Below, in pieces: positions 15,495-25,142 of a stretch of 42,256 bases of DNA. This stretch comes from Bacteroidota bacterium (lineage in GTDB: Bacteria > Bacteroidota > Bacteroidia > Bacteroidales > UBA7960). Below the pieces are notes generated by a model. That model made no database searches. It was not told where the DNA came from and worked only from the letters and a program-made list of their open reading frames with translations. The stretch's first letter is position 1; the number at the start of each line of letters is the position of its first letter. Location: the NCBI GenBank assembly GCA_018335675.1, contig JAGXRQ010000099.1, forward strand, positions 1 to 42,256, written 5' to 3'. Position numbers and translations under genes: made by a program.

Positions 15495-16561
15495 TTTAGA
15501 TGCTTGTTTTTGTTAGCTATGATAAACATAGAAATAAAAACAATCAGGAAGAATCCCCAGAAATAGAATAAGCTCTTTAGATTAGTAAAGGTTATAAATT
15601 CGAATATAACAAAAGCTAATCCTGAAAAAATAATTGACAGCAGAGCAAAAACCATTGCCACATGGTTGTCTTTAAGTCCAAGATATCCAAGGTGATGTGT
15701 TGTATGGTCTTTTCCCCCAACAAAAGGAGAGCCTCCTTTAAGAATTCTTTTGATAAAAACAGTTGTTGTGTCAATTATTGGCAGAGCAAAAGCCATTAAT
15801 ACGCCTGTAACTTGCATCCAAGAGCTGCTTTCACCTTCAGAGTTAGGTCCGTTCCATAAAAATACTATGCCAATCCCTGCCAGAAAAACCCCAAGGAATT
15901 GGCTCCCTGTATCTCCCATATACATCTTTGAAGGGTGCCAATTGTAGAATAAAAAACCTATTAAAGCTGCAAGAACCCCAATAATCAGAAATGCCATTTT
16001 GTGATTTAGTTCACTGCTGAATATAAGCATAGCAATTATCCCCAAAAGAATACCGATTGAAACAATGGCAGATATAGCATCCATGTTGTCAAGGAGGTTT
16101 ATTGCATTCATTATTCCAACAACCCAAAATATTGAAATGGTATAATTCAAAATTTCATTATCGAATATTTTAATGTAAATGCCTGTTGCAATAAGCACAA
16201 CTCCACATGCAACCTGAGAAAAGAACTTAAGCCAGGGCTTGGTGTTATAAGCATCATCAAAGAGTCCTAGAAGAAAACCTATTGTGCTTGCGGCAAATAT
16301 TCCCAATGTCTGAGGGTGAATAAAACACCCTGATACTTCTCTTTCGAAAGGATACATAATAATTGAAAACAAAAATATTATGTAAAAAGAAATACCTCCC
16401 AAGGCCGGTTTTGAGCTTGCGCTCCATCTTATTACAGTTCCCTGCTGATTTCTAATCCCAAGTGTTTTCACAAACTTCAACAATATGCGGTTAATTATTA
16501 GTGAAAATCCTAATGCTGCAACGAAAAATATCCCAAGAATATAATAATAGTTTTCTTCCAT
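15491..16561 (-). CDS. WecA/MraY-family undecaprenyl-phosphate sugar-1-phosphate transferase
   Basis: This 356-residue integral membrane protein with about ten helices transfers a sugar-1-phosphate (probably GlcNAc-1-P or a relative) to the polyprenyl phosphate carrier, starting glycan assembly on the inner face of the cytoplasmic membrane. The family motifs are present: GLFDDAYNTKPW (Asp102, Asp103), NAINLLDNMDAIS (Asp158, Asp161), MYMGDTGSQFLG (Asp217) and a histidine-rich cytoplasmic loop DHTTHHLGYLG. The loop and the lack of the MraY-specific signature favour WecA over MraY. It is the last gene of the polysaccharide cluster, 19 bp after rmlC, and probably primes the repeat unit. Confidence 0.85.
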   Translation of the reverse strand: MEENYYYILGIFFVAALGFSLIINRILLKFVKTLGIRNQQGTVIRWSASSKPALGGISFYIIFLFSIIMYPFEREVSGCFIHPQTLGIFAASTIGFLLGLFDDAYNTKPWLKFFSQVACGVVLIATGIYIKIFDNEILNYTISIFWVVGIMNAINLLDNMDAISAIVSIGILLGIIAMLIFSSELNHKMAFLIIGVLAALIGFLFYNWHPSKMYMGDTGSQFLGVFLAGIGIVFLWNGPNSEGESSSWMQVTGVLMAFALPIIDTTTVFIKRILKGGSPFVGGKDHTTHHLGYLGLKDNHVAMVFALLSIIFSGLAFVIFEFITFTNLKSLFYFWGFFLIVFISMFIIANKNKHLN

Positions 16562-16580
16562 AAATAATCTTCAATAAAAA

Positions 16581-17126
16581 TTAATTAAATGGGGTTTCAA
16601 ATTCTTTAAATAATACTGCCTGTTTGTCTTTTTCAGAGATAATCGGATTGTCGCAGCCCCAATCAATATTTAGATTAGGGTCGTTCCAAATTATGCTTCT
16701 CTCACTTTCTTTGTTATACACTTTTGTGCATTTATATAAAAAAATTGTATTGTCTTCAAGTGTTAAAAATCCATGAGCAAATCCCGGAGGAATCCAAAGC
16801 ATGTTGTTTTTGTCTGCTGACAATTCAATTTTGAAATATTTGCCATAGGTTGGCTGGCTTTTTCTAATATCCACAACAACATCTAAAACCCTTCCAAAAG
16901 CTACTCTTACAAGTTTTCCTTGCTCAAAAGGAGGAATTTGCAAGTGCAAGCCCCTTAATACATTTTTTGCTGAAACACTTTGATTGTCTTGTTGGAAGGT
17001 GTAATTAATACCATTTGCAGAAAATACATTTTCACTCCACGACTCGAAAAAGCCTCCTCTCGAATCTTCAAATATTGCCGGATATATCTCAATTAAGCCT
17101 TTAAAGCCTGTTTCAACAAATTTCAT
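16581..17126 (-). CDS. rfbC: dTDP-4-dehydrorhamnose 3,5-epimerase
   Basis: This 181-residue cupin has the normal length for the family. RmlC/RfbC epimerises C3 and C5 of dTDP-4-keto-6-deoxyglucose on the way to dTDP-L-rhamnose. The active site is visible: RGLHLQIPPFEQGKLVRV with catalytic His61 and substrate-binding Lys71, GFAHGFLTLED, and Tyr131 in FLYKCT. The start FVETGFKGLIEIYPAIFEDSRG is also typical. It sits 6 bp after wzc in the polysaccharide operon. The other dTDP-rhamnose genes (rmlA, rmlB, rmlD) are not in this window. Confidence 0.93.
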   Translation of the reverse strand: MKFVETGFKGLIEIYPAIFEDSRGGFFESWSENVFSANGINYTFQQDNQSVSAKNVLRGLHLQIPPFEQGKLVRVAFGRVLDVVVDIRKSQPTYGKYFKIELSADKNNMLWIPPGFAHGFLTLEDNTIFLYKCTKVYNKESERSIIWNDPNLNIDWGCDNPIISEKDKQAVLFKEFETPFN

Positions 17127-17132
17127 TTCTCG

Positions 17133-19568
17133 CTATTTCTTTTTCAACTTAAATTGCAATACACTAAAAACTTTTTTGAAAGAAGCAAAAGAAACATTCT
17201 TATTTTCATCATAATAATCATAACCATAATCTCCATAATAACCGTAGGCATAGCCTTTGTCGTATCCATAGCTTGAATACTGCTTGTCTACAGAGTTTAA
17301 TACTATGGAGAGATTAGGAATCTTATTTTCAGCAACTAGCCTGTTAACATTTTGGATAAAAATCCTTTTTGAGTAATTAGCTTTAAAAACATAAATAGGA
17401 TAATCAGCCATCATAACACTCTTCATCCCGTCGGTAACTATTCCCACAGGAGGGTTGTCAACAATAACATAATCGTACTTTTCTTTCAGGTTATTGATTA
17501 GTTCGTCCATGCTATTTCCAAGTATAAGCTCGGAAGGATTTGGAGGAACAGGTCCGGCAGTAATAAAATCCAGATTCTTAACTTTTGAATGTTTTATGCA
17601 ATTTTCATAGCTGTCTAAACCGGAAAGAATTGTACTTACACCATGTTTGTTTTCTACTCCGAAACCATGATGGATTTTGGGTTTCCTCATATCAAGGTCA
17701 ATAACTATGACACTCTTATTGCTGAATGCGAGAATTCCGGCTAGGTTCATAGCAAGGAATGTTTTGCCTTCACTTGAAATGGTAGATGTTACAGCAATTA
17801 GTTTGCTTCCCGGACTATTGTCAATAAACTGGAGATTAGTTCTGATTGAACGTAAAGCCTCAGCAATAATTGATTTTGGTTTATGAAGAACAAGCAATTG
17901 GCTTTGAGGAATAACCGATTTATATTTTGGAATTACTCCTAGTATTGGTGTATCTGTATGTTTTATGATGTCATTCAATGAAGGAATTTCATTGTAAAAT
18001 AAGTACTTGATGAAAATTAATCCTGCTCCTAACAAAAAGGCTGTTAATAAGCTACTGATATATATGCTTTTTGGTTTTGGACTAATTGGAGCTCCGGGTG
18101 TTCTCGATTTTTCAAGTATTATGCTTTGAGGCACGAACCCGGCGATGGCAATTGAATATTCTGCTTGTTTTTCAACAAGTTGATTATAGAATTTTTCATT
18201 TATTGAATAGATTCTTTGTAATCTGGTATATTCAATAATGCTGTATTTGCTCGGTTGGGAAGATAGAAACTTTGAATAACTTTCAATCTTATTTTCTATG
18301 TCTTTCTTGCGCGTTTCAATGCTTGCCTTTATTGATGAAATGCTTTCAACAAGATATTTTTTCTGAATATCTATTTGATAATCAATTGCAGATATTTGCC
18401 GGCTACTTGGAGTAACTTCATACAAAAGCTTTTCCCTTTCTAATAGTAAATCATGAAGGGATTTAAGCATATTGGAAATGTTATTTTTAAAATCCACTAC
18501 TGCAAGCACAGAGATTAATTTGTATATGTCGACATTGTCTTTTTGTTTAAGAGTGTTTTCAATATCGCTGTAAATACTAAGCTCCATTTCCAGTGAAAGA
18601 AGTTGATTGTGAAATTCATTCAGTCTGTCTTGCATTGGCGAAATTCCAATAATTGAACTTTCAGAAATGTCATGCTTTTTTCTGAAGCTTTCAAGCTCAA
18701 GCTCCGATTCGGTTAGCTTATCATATACTGCAAATACTTGCTTGTCAATAAATGTTAGGATATTATTTGCACTTTCGGCCTTTTTCTCAAGGTCGTATAT
18801 GTTAAACTCTTCAGCAATAATGTTAACAATATCAGATGTTTTTTGAGCATTTTCCCCGTCGCTGGTTATTCGGATAGTTTTGGCTGCCGCATTAAGAACG
18901 CTTACTTTGATGTTTCCAACGTATGAAGCAACAATATTTTCAGGATTGTTTAGAATGAAAAAGTGAGAGTTTCTGCTGAAAAGACTTTGATGATCTTTTA
19001 TAGAAGCATAATCAATTATTCTAATTTTTATAGCAAACTCAGGTAATTCCTCCCAAACTCCTGTTCTAATATCTTGCTTTTTCTGATTATCGTTATTGAT
19101 CTTATATGATAATACTGCGCTGCTGTCATTAATAAAGTCAAGGTAAATAGGTTTGCCGTATATAGTAGGATTTGAAATCTTCGACTCTACTATAAACGGA
19201 GTGCTTTTATATAATTCATAATTCAAAAACTTGCCCTTATTATAATAACTAGTTTCAAGAGGTAATTTTGATAAAGCTCTCTGCAGGAAAATTGATGATC
19301 TCAAAAGCTCAATCTTTTTTGCAATATCATCATCATAAAATCCTGATGCCGGCATAATATTCTTTTTATCCACATCCGAACTTATCTGAATTATAGACGA
19401 TGCCTGATAAATAGGGGGGGTGTATCTGAGAAATAAATAGGAGCCTGTAAATGCTATTGCGAGAAACAATGCTAAGTAAATAAAGTTTCTTCTGGCAATA
19501 TATAGAAATAGCTTAAGATCTATTTCATCATTTAAGGTAGATATTTTTTTGTAGTTTGATGCTGTCAT
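17133..19568 (-). CDS. Wzc-type polysaccharide co-polymerase and tyrosine autokinase
   Basis: This 811-residue inner-membrane protein controls polymerisation and export of the polysaccharide. The order is: cytoplasmic N-terminus, helix 1 (about 29-48), a long periplasmic Wzz/GNVR region with coiled coil (about 250-490), helix 2 (about 500-525), then a BY-kinase domain. The kinase shows Walker A STISSEGKTFLAMNLAG (Lys602), Walker A' VIVIDLDMRKP and Walker B YDYVIVDNPPVG. A tyrosine cluster of 11 Tyr lies within residues 764-790, for autophosphorylation. It starts 4 bp after the wza stop, so it is translationally close-coupled. A run of 7 G at 19414-19420 (7 C in the mRNA) lies in the N-terminal coding part. 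Confidence 0.92.
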   Translation of the reverse strand: MTASNYKKISTLNDEIDLKLFLYIARRNFIYLALFLAIAFTGSYLFLRYTPPIYQASSIIQISSDVDKKNIMPASGFYDDDIAKKIELLRSSIFLQRALSKLPLETSYYNKGKFLNYELYKSTPFIVESKISNPTIYGKPIYLDFINDSSAVLSYKINNDNQKKQDIRTGVWEELPEFAIKIRIIDYASIKDHQSLFSRNSHFFILNNPENIVASYVGNIKVSVLNAAAKTIRITSDGENAQKTSDIVNIIAEEFNIYDLEKKAESANNILTFIDKQVFAVYDKLTESELELESFRKKHDISESSIIGISPMQDRLNEFHNQLLSLEMELSIYSDIENTLKQKDNVDIYKLISVLAVVDFKNNISNMLKSLHDLLLEREKLLYEVTPSSRQISAIDYQIDIQKKYLVESISSIKASIETRKKDIENKIESYSKFLSSQPSKYSIIEYTRLQRIYSINEKFYNQLVEKQAEYSIAIAGFVPQSIILEKSRTPGAPISPKPKSIYISSLLTAFLLGAGLIFIKYLFYNEIPSLNDIIKHTDTPILGVIPKYKSVIPQSQLLVLHKPKSIIAEALRSIRTNLQFIDNSPGSKLIAVTSTISSEGKTFLAMNLAGILAFSNKSVIVIDLDMRKPKIHHGFGVENKHGVSTILSGLDSYENCIKHSKVKNLDFITAGPVPPNPSELILGNSMDELINNLKEKYDYVIVDNPPVGIVTDGMKSVMMADYPIYVFKANYSKRIFIQNVNRLVAENKIPNLSIVLNSVDKQYSSYGYDKGYAYGYYGDYGYDYYDENKNVSFASFKKVFSVLQFKLKKK

Positions 19569-19572
19569 GTTT

Positions 19573-20316
19573 TTACCTAAACAGTGAATAAACCAGTAAT
19601 GCCGAAGTAAGCAATGTTAAATATGGTGTTACGTTTTCAAGTATCCTTTGAGGAACTTTAGCTCTTGGTTGAACATAAATAATGTCATTAGCCTGCAAAA
19701 CCATATTTGCATTTTTTACTCCATCAATTGTTGAAAGATTAATAAGATAAACCTCAGGGTTATTTAAGTCTCCTCTAATCAGCTTTACTTTATGCGCTTT
19801 TCCATCGTCAATTCCCCCTGCAAGAGCCAATGCCTCAAATAAAGTAGTATTTGAGTTTTCAAGTGGAATTACTTTGGCGCTGCCACCTCTTCCTCCCGGG
19901 AAAACAATAACTCGGTTGTTTACAACCTTTAAAGAAACAAAAGGCTTGTTGTAATATTCTGAGTATCTATCTTCTAGATGTTTTTCAGCTTCTCTTATTG
20001 TCATCCCCTCAATATTTACTCTGCCTAATACCGGAAATTTTACAAGTCCGTCATATTCAACAATGTATGTGTGCTGTTGCTTTTGTTGCTCCATGAAAGG
20101 ATCTATCGGATCTACAAGCTTTTCGCCGTCATTTGTGTATAATCGAAAATACAATTCATCATTTGCTGCAAGACGATATTCTTTGACTGGCTCAGCATCA
20201 TTAAAAGATGAATAATTATAATTAGTAGGTGTACGTAGCATTTGCTCAGGATTAATTAGCCTGCAAGAGGAAAATGTAACCGCTGAAGCAATTAGCAATA
20301 AAAATAATTTTCTCAT
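19573..20316 (-). CDS. Wza-type polysaccharide export lipoprotein
   Basis: This 247-residue protein has a lipobox (TFSSC, Cys18). Its polysaccharide export domain (YRLAANDELYFRLY about 47-60) is followed by SLBB-like strands (YDGLVKFPVLGRVNIEGMTI; VIPLENSNTTLFEALALAGG; NMVLQANDIIYVQPR). Near the C-terminus is a hydrophobic segment (YLTLLTSALLVYSLF), which in Wza forms the outer-membrane helical pore. It forms the exit channel above Wzc. It is the first gene of the run wza-wzc-rfbC-wecA-like, and a -7 box lies just upstream. Confidence 0.88.
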   Translation of the reverse strand: MRKLFLLLIASAVTFSSCRLINPEQMLRTPTNYNYSSFNDAEPVKEYRLAANDELYFRLYTNDGEKLVDPIDPFMEQQKQQHTYIVEYDGLVKFPVLGRVNIEGMTIREAEKHLEDRYSEYYNKPFVSLKVVNNRVIVFPGGRGGSAKVIPLENSNTTLFEALALAGGIDDGKAHKVKLIRGDLNNPEVYLINLSTIDGVKNANMVLQANDIIYVQPRAKVPQRILENVTPYLTLLTSALLVYSLFR

Positions 20317-20338
20317 TGATTATTAATTATTTTAGCGC

Positions 20339-20346
20339 CAAAGTTA
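20339..20346 (-). promoter_or_regulatory. -7 box for the wza-wzc operon
   Basis: TAACTTTG on the minus strand ends 22 bases before the wza ATG. No TTG lies at 19-21 bases upstream. It suggests that wza-wzc-rfbC-wecA can be transcribed separately from the GT4/asnB genes. Confidence 0.5.
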
Positions 20347-20437
20347 CAAAGTCTTTGCGAATTGTCTAAAAAATATTGATGCTAATTGAAGTTTTTGAAT
20401 AGTTTCCTGTAATATTAGATGTCGGATGTATAGATGA

Positions 20438-20475
20438 GATTTACCAACTAACAACTCAAGACTTAATACTTAAAC
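20438..20475. repeat. Short heptamer tract overlapping the GT4 stop codon
   Basis: Read on the minus strand, the 3' end of the GT4 gene runs as 7-bp units AAGTTTA, AGTATTA, AGTCTTG, AGTTGTT, AGTTGGT. The TAA stop (20465-20463) lies within the second and third units, so the last four residues and the stop are tract sequence. Confidence 0.6.
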
Positions 20476-21734
20476 TTATTCATACAGGGATTGCAGTAAT
20501 TTGTAGAATCTTCAGAAATATCAGCAGATTTAAAATATTTGCTTTTTGTATTTGATAGTAGCTCGTAATAATATTCTTCCATATCCTTAACCAGCCTTGT
20601 ATAATGAAATTTGTTTTTCACGAATTCCCAACCGTTATTAGAAAAATCTTTTCTTAAAACGTCATTATCTGTGAGCTCTAATAATCTGTCGGCAAATTCA
20701 TCAGGTTTGTTTTTACATGAGAGAAGAGCAGTTTTTCCGGGCATTACAACATTTTCAATTCCACCAACGTTTGTTGATACAATTGGTTTGCCGCTGGCTT
20801 GAGCTTCTATTAGGCTTACCGGTGTGCCTTCATTTAATGAGGTAAGTGCAATAATGTCCATTCCTGCATTAACTTCATCCATATCTGTAAGCCAGCTGGT
20901 AAAAGTAACCGGAGCTTTTTTAAAAGTTTCAACGCCGTTAACAAAATCAAGCCCTAATTCTCTGGATTTCTCCTGAATTTCTTCCTTGCATTCTCCATCA
21001 CCAATAATAAATGCTCTAAGCTTTCTATTACTCTTTGATTTCAAAATATTAAATGCTTCAAGAAACATTTTGTGGTTTTTGATTGGAACAAGCCTTCCAA
21101 CAATCCCAATAGCAATCTCATCGTCAGAGATCTGATATTTTTGTCGGAATTCAAATCTCTTACTGTCGGTATCTTCTCTAAATTTTGATAAGTCGAAACC
21201 GAGAGGTATAACTCTCACTTTTTCTGGTGGGCAAATCTTATATTTAACAGAAAGATCTTCCTTTTGAATATCACTAATGGCAATTATTCCAGAGCTTTTT
21301 GCGGCTAAACCTCTTTCAAGTCTTTTATAAAAAGAAGCTTTCCATTCGCTGAAATATGAATCAAATACATGTCCGTGGAATGTGTGAACAATTACAGGTA
21401 CTTTGCATGCAATGGCAGCTCGTCTTCCTAGCGCGCCGGCTTTTGAAGCATGAGTATGCACAATATCCGGCTTAAATTCCTTTATAAGCTTTTTCAGTTT
21501 TTGTAATGCCTGATAGTCTTTTAGCGGAGATATTGCCCTCTGCATTTCCGGAATTTTAATTGGACTTATACCAAGGTTATTTACAATAAATTCTGAGTTT
21601 TTTTCAGTAGGATCATTAGCGCCACCAACCAACAAAGTTTCAAAATCTGTTGAAAGATACTTTGTCAGGTAAGCAGCATTATAGGTTGGGCCACCCAGAT
21701 TAAATCGGTTTAATATCCTTAAAACTCTTGGCAT
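20463..21734 (-). CDS. Glycosyltransferase family 4 (GT-B)
   Basis: The protein has 423 residues from the ATG at 21734. The open frame continues upstream to 21833, but that would overlap asnB and add non-family sequence. GT-B fold: MPRVLRILNRFNLGGPTYNA at the start (acceptor side), KPDIVHTHASKAGALGR, HTFHGHVFD, then the donor-binding half with IGIVGRLVPIKNH, AFIIGDGE and the E-x7-E motif EGTPVSLIEAQASGKPIV. It adds a sugar from an NDP-sugar to the growing polysaccharide on the cytoplasmic side. The donor is not predictable. It is 61 bp downstream of asnB and 146 bp upstream of wza. Confidence 0.88.
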   Translation of the reverse strand: MPRVLRILNRFNLGGPTYNAAYLTKYLSTDFETLLVGGANDPTEKNSEFIVNNLGISPIKIPEMQRAISPLKDYQALQKLKKLIKEFKPDIVHTHASKAGALGRRAAIACKVPVIVHTFHGHVFDSYFSEWKASFYKRLERGLAAKSSGIIAISDIQKEDLSVKYKICPPEKVRVIPLGFDLSKFREDTDSKRFEFRQKYQISDDEIAIGIVGRLVPIKNHKMFLEAFNILKSKSNRKLRAFIIGDGECKEEIQEKSRELGLDFVNGVETFKKAPVTFTSWLTDMDEVNAGMDIIALTSLNEGTPVSLIEAQASGKPIVSTNVGGIENVVMPGKTALLSCKNKPDEFADRLLELTDNDVLRKDFSNNGWEFVKNKFHYTRLVKDMEEYYYELLSNTKSKYFKSADISEDSTNYCNPCMNKFKY

Positions 21735-21795
21735 TCTTATTCCATTTTTTACAATTATACAAAAAAAATACACACTTAACAGGCATATATCATTG

Positions 21796-23688
21796 TCAAA
21801 ACGTCCATTTCTTCCAGCAATTCTGGAAAACAATTAGTGCCCAAACAGTTGCATGAGAATCTTCAGGGTTGGCAGAATATAGCTTTTTCTTAAGCTTGTT
21901 AATAACTTTGGGTTCAAATATGTTCTGTTCAACAATAAAATCTTCAGCAAGCCATTCGTTTTCTATTCTATATCTCAATTCTTTTTTGAACCATTTTAAC
22001 ATAGGAACTTCAAACCCATGTTTAGGCCTGCTAAGTATTTCTTCAGGCAAAATCGTTCTGAATGTATCTTTTAATATTTTTTTTCTGCTATGTTTATCGA
22101 TTTTATAATCAGATGGTAATGAAAAAACGAAATTAACAAGGTCGTGGTCGAGAAAAGGCGTTCTAACTTCCAAAGAATTTGCCATCGACATCATATCAAC
22201 TTTTGTAAGCATATCTCCCGTCAAAACCATGGCGGTATCCTGTAAAAGTACTGAATCTAAATCAGATTTAGTGCTTAAGTGACAAAGTATTTCTTCTTTT
22301 CTTTTTTGAAGAACGTCTTTCTCAATTGCATGCTTAAAATATTTAATAGCAGTTTTGTCATCCAAAAATCCGGCCCACTGCCAGTATCTTTCCATATCTG
22401 AAAGCGACATTCCTTTGCTGAATCGGTTTAGTTGACGAAACTTGTTTAAAAGCGGATTGTTTCTTGATTGAGGTAAAATTCCCAAAAAAGGCGACATTGT
22501 TTTAAGGAGCTGAGCTTTTGCTCCTCCTTGCCTTACTTTGTATTCTGCCATGTGTTTGTTGTAACCGCCAAAAATTTCATCGGCACCATCGCCTGATAAT
22601 GCTACTGTAACTTGTTGTCTTGTTTGCCTACTTAGTATGTAAACAGCCAGAGCTGATGAATCAGCAAATGGCTCATCGGTATATTCGAGCACCGGGTTTA
22701 GGCAATCAAGAAGGTCGTTATGATCAAGAATGAATGCAGTATGATCTGTTTTGTGCATTTTTGCAACCATGTTTGCATAGTTTGTTTCATCAAACATTGG
22801 TTCATCCTTAAATCCTATACTGAATGTTTTTAAATCCGGCTTATGCTTTACTGCCAAAGCAGCAATTACACTGCTGTCGATTCCTCCGCTTAGAAATGCA
22901 CCTAAAGGAACATCTGAAACCAGCCTTTTTTGCACAGCATCCTCAAGTTTTTCTTGAAGTATTTTCTGTGCATCATTATATGAAAGGCTGTTGTATTCAG
23001 CAATACTAGAATTAATCTCAAAATATTTTTTTACTGCGATATCGTTTTTGCAGATTTTCATATAATGTCCGGGAGCAAGCTTTGAAACATTTTTGAAGAT
23101 GCTGTAATTTCCCGGAATGTAATTAAGATGAAGATAGTTTGCAAGCGAATAATAATCTAAGTTTCTTTCAACGCCAAGGGCAATCATAGCTTTTAGCTCT
23201 GATGCAAACATAAGCTTATCCCCATCAAATAAATAAAACAGAGGCTTTACTCCAAATCTATCTCTCGCAAGAAAAATAGATTTTTCAACATTATCATAAA
23301 TGGCAAAAGCGAAGAAACCCTGCAAATCATCAAGACATTTTTCTTTTTTTAGGATGTAATTGTATAACAGAACTTCAGTGTCGCTGCTTGTATTAAAGCT
23401 AAGTCCTTGATTTGAAAGGTCTTGTTTTATTTTTTTAAAATTGAATATTTCGCCGTTATAGGCAATGGTATACCTTCCTGATGGGTCGGTAAACGGCTGA
23501 TTGGCGGCAGATGAAGTGTCAATAATCGCGAGCCGGGCATGTCCTAAAATTGCATGTCCGACAAATTCAGCAATACCGCTATTTTCAGGACCTCGCTTAT
23601 TAAGCGACAAAACGGCCATTTCAACGGCCGCTCTGTTATGCTGAATATTGCTTTCTTTTTGATAATAAACTCCGCAGATGCCACACAT
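21796..23688 (-). CDS. asnB: Asparagine synthase (glutamine-hydrolysing), EPS-cluster type
   Basis: The protein has 630 residues. The N-terminal class II glutamine amidotransferase starts MCGICGVYY with nucleophile Cys2, then AIIDTSSAANQPF and YNGEIFNF. The C-terminal synthase domain has the ATP-pyrophosphatase loop FLSGGIDSSVIAAL and ALSGDGADEIFGGYNKH. AsnB makes asparagine from aspartate, glutamine and ATP. Paralogues located in polysaccharide clusters (often annotated asparagine synthase or amidotransferase) may instead amidate a sugar acid, so the substrate is uncertain here. It is flanked by the GT4 gene and lpdA, 15 bp after the lpdA stop. Confidence 0.9.
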   Translation of the reverse strand: MCGICGVYYQKESNIQHNRAAVEMAVLSLNKRGPENSGIAEFVGHAILGHARLAIIDTSSAANQPFTDPSGRYTIAYNGEIFNFKKIKQDLSNQGLSFNTSSDTEVLLYNYILKKEKCLDDLQGFFAFAIYDNVEKSIFLARDRFGVKPLFYLFDGDKLMFASELKAMIALGVERNLDYYSLANYLHLNYIPGNYSIFKNVSKLAPGHYMKICKNDIAVKKYFEINSSIAEYNSLSYNDAQKILQEKLEDAVQKRLVSDVPLGAFLSGGIDSSVIAALAVKHKPDLKTFSIGFKDEPMFDETNYANMVAKMHKTDHTAFILDHNDLLDCLNPVLEYTDEPFADSSALAVYILSRQTRQQVTVALSGDGADEIFGGYNKHMAEYKVRQGGAKAQLLKTMSPFLGILPQSRNNPLLNKFRQLNRFSKGMSLSDMERYWQWAGFLDDKTAIKYFKHAIEKDVLQKRKEEILCHLSTKSDLDSVLLQDTAMVLTGDMLTKVDMMSMANSLEVRTPFLDHDLVNFVFSLPSDYKIDKHSRKKILKDTFRTILPEEILSRPKHGFEVPMLKWFKKELRYRIENEWLAEDFIVEQNIFEPKVINKLKKKLYSANPEDSHATVWALIVFQNCWKKWTF

Positions 23689-23703
23689 CAGTTTCAGATT
23701 TTT

Positions 23704-25095
23704 TTAAATATGAATAACCTCACCGTAAGCAGCAGCTGCAGCTTCCATAATCGCTTCAGACATTGTAGGATGAGGGTGAACGGCTTTAATTATTTCATGG
23801 CCGGTTGTTTCAAGTTTTCGTGCAACAACAATTTCTGCTATCATTTCTGTAACATTTGCGCCTAACATATGTGCACCAAGTAGCTCTCCATATTTGGCAT
23901 CGAATATAAGTTTAATAAACCCATCGCGATTTCCTGCCGCTGTTGCTTTGCCTGATGCAGTGTATGGAAATTTTCCAACTTTTATTTCATAACCAGCTTC
24001 AATTGCAGCTTTTTCAGAATATCCAACACTTGCCACCTCTGGGTTGGTATATGTACATCCCGGAATATTATTATAATCAATAGGTTCAGGATTTAAGCCT
24101 GCTATTTTTTCAACGCAGGTAATCCCTTCCGCAGATGCTACATGTGCAAGTGCTTGTCCCTGAACAATATCACCAATTGCATAGTAGCCTTCAACGTTTG
24201 TTTTGTAAAACTCATCAACAATCACTTTACCTTTTTCAACTTTAATGCCCGTTTCTTCCAATCCTATTCCTTCAATATTGGTTGTAATACCAACAGCAGA
24301 AAGAACAATATCAGTTTCAATAATTTCTTCTCCTTTGGCTGTTTTAACCTTAACCTTGCATTTATCACTTGATGTATCAACAGCTTCAACAGTACTTGAA
24401 GTCATAATTTTCATTCCGACTTTCTTAAATGCTCTTTCAAGATGTTTTGAAACTTCTTCATCTTCAAGAGGAACGATGTTAGGCATAAATTCAACCAGTG
24501 TAACTTTTGTACCAATAGAATTATAAAAATACGCAAACTCAGACCCGATTGCACCTGATCCAACTACAACCATGCTTTCAGGTTGTTTGTCTAATACAAG
24601 AGCTTTGCGATAGCCGATAATTTTTTTACCATCTTGAGGTAATGCAGGCAACTCTCGTGAACGAGCACCTGTAGCAATGATAATATGATTTGCTGATAGT
24701 TCAGTGATTTCTCCGGAGTTGTTTTTTACGTCAACTTTTTTGCCCGGCTTCAATGTTGCAAAACCTTCTATTACCTCAACATTATTTTTCTTAAGAAGAT
24801 ATTGAACGCCCTTGCTCATGTTTCCGGCAATTTCCCTGCTTCGCTGAACCATAGCCGGTAGGTCTGCCTTAGGTTCTGCATCTATAGTAATTCCGTAATT
24901 CTTAGCATGTTTAAGATAGTTAAAAACTTCTGCGCTTTTCAATAAAGCTTTTGTGGGGATGCAACCCCAGTTAAGACAAATGCCGCCAAGTTCAGATTTC
25001 TCAACAACAGCAGTTTTAAGTCCAAGCTGCGAAGCTCTAATAGCAGCCACATATCCTCCAGGGCCACTTCCTATTACTATTATATCGTAGTTCAT
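23704..25095 (-). CDS. lpdA: Dihydrolipoyl dehydrogenase (E3)
   Basis: The 463-residue FAD disulfide oxidoreductase reoxidises the lipoamide of 2-oxoacid dehydrogenases or the glycine cleavage system with NAD+. It has an FAD-binding IIVIGSGPGGYVAAI, redox-active disulfide GGICLNWGCIPTKALL (Cys40, Cys45), NAD-binding VVVGSGAIGSEFAYF, a second FAD motif YYAIGDI, and the interface motif AVHPHPTMSEA with the catalytic pair His442/Glu447. Its length is usual. No E1/E2 genes adjoin; it sits between asnB and a GGGPS-family gene, so its co-transcription with the polysaccharide genes looks incidental or housekeeping. A heptamer tract lies upstream. Confidence 0.95.
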   Translation of the reverse strand: MNYDIIVIGSGPGGYVAAIRASQLGLKTAVVEKSELGGICLNWGCIPTKALLKSAEVFNYLKHAKNYGITIDAEPKADLPAMVQRSREIAGNMSKGVQYLLKKNNVEVIEGFATLKPGKKVDVKNNSGEITELSANHIIIATGARSRELPALPQDGKKIIGYRKALVLDKQPESMVVVGSGAIGSEFAYFYNSIGTKVTLVEFMPNIVPLEDEEVSKHLERAFKKVGMKIMTSSTVEAVDTSSDKCKVKVKTAKGEEIIETDIVLSAVGITTNIEGIGLEETGIKVEKGKVIVDEFYKTNVEGYYAIGDIVQGQALAHVASAEGITCVEKIAGLNPEPIDYNNIPGCTYTNPEVASVGYSEKAAIEAGYEIKVGKFPYTASGKATAAGNRDGFIKLIFDAKYGELLGAHMLGANVTEMIAEIVVARKLETTGHEIIKAVHPHPTMSEAIMEAAAAAYGEVIHI

Positions 25096-25142
25096 ATTTT
25101 TTTGGTTAAGAATAAATATAATAAGTTTCTAAAATCGTTTTT

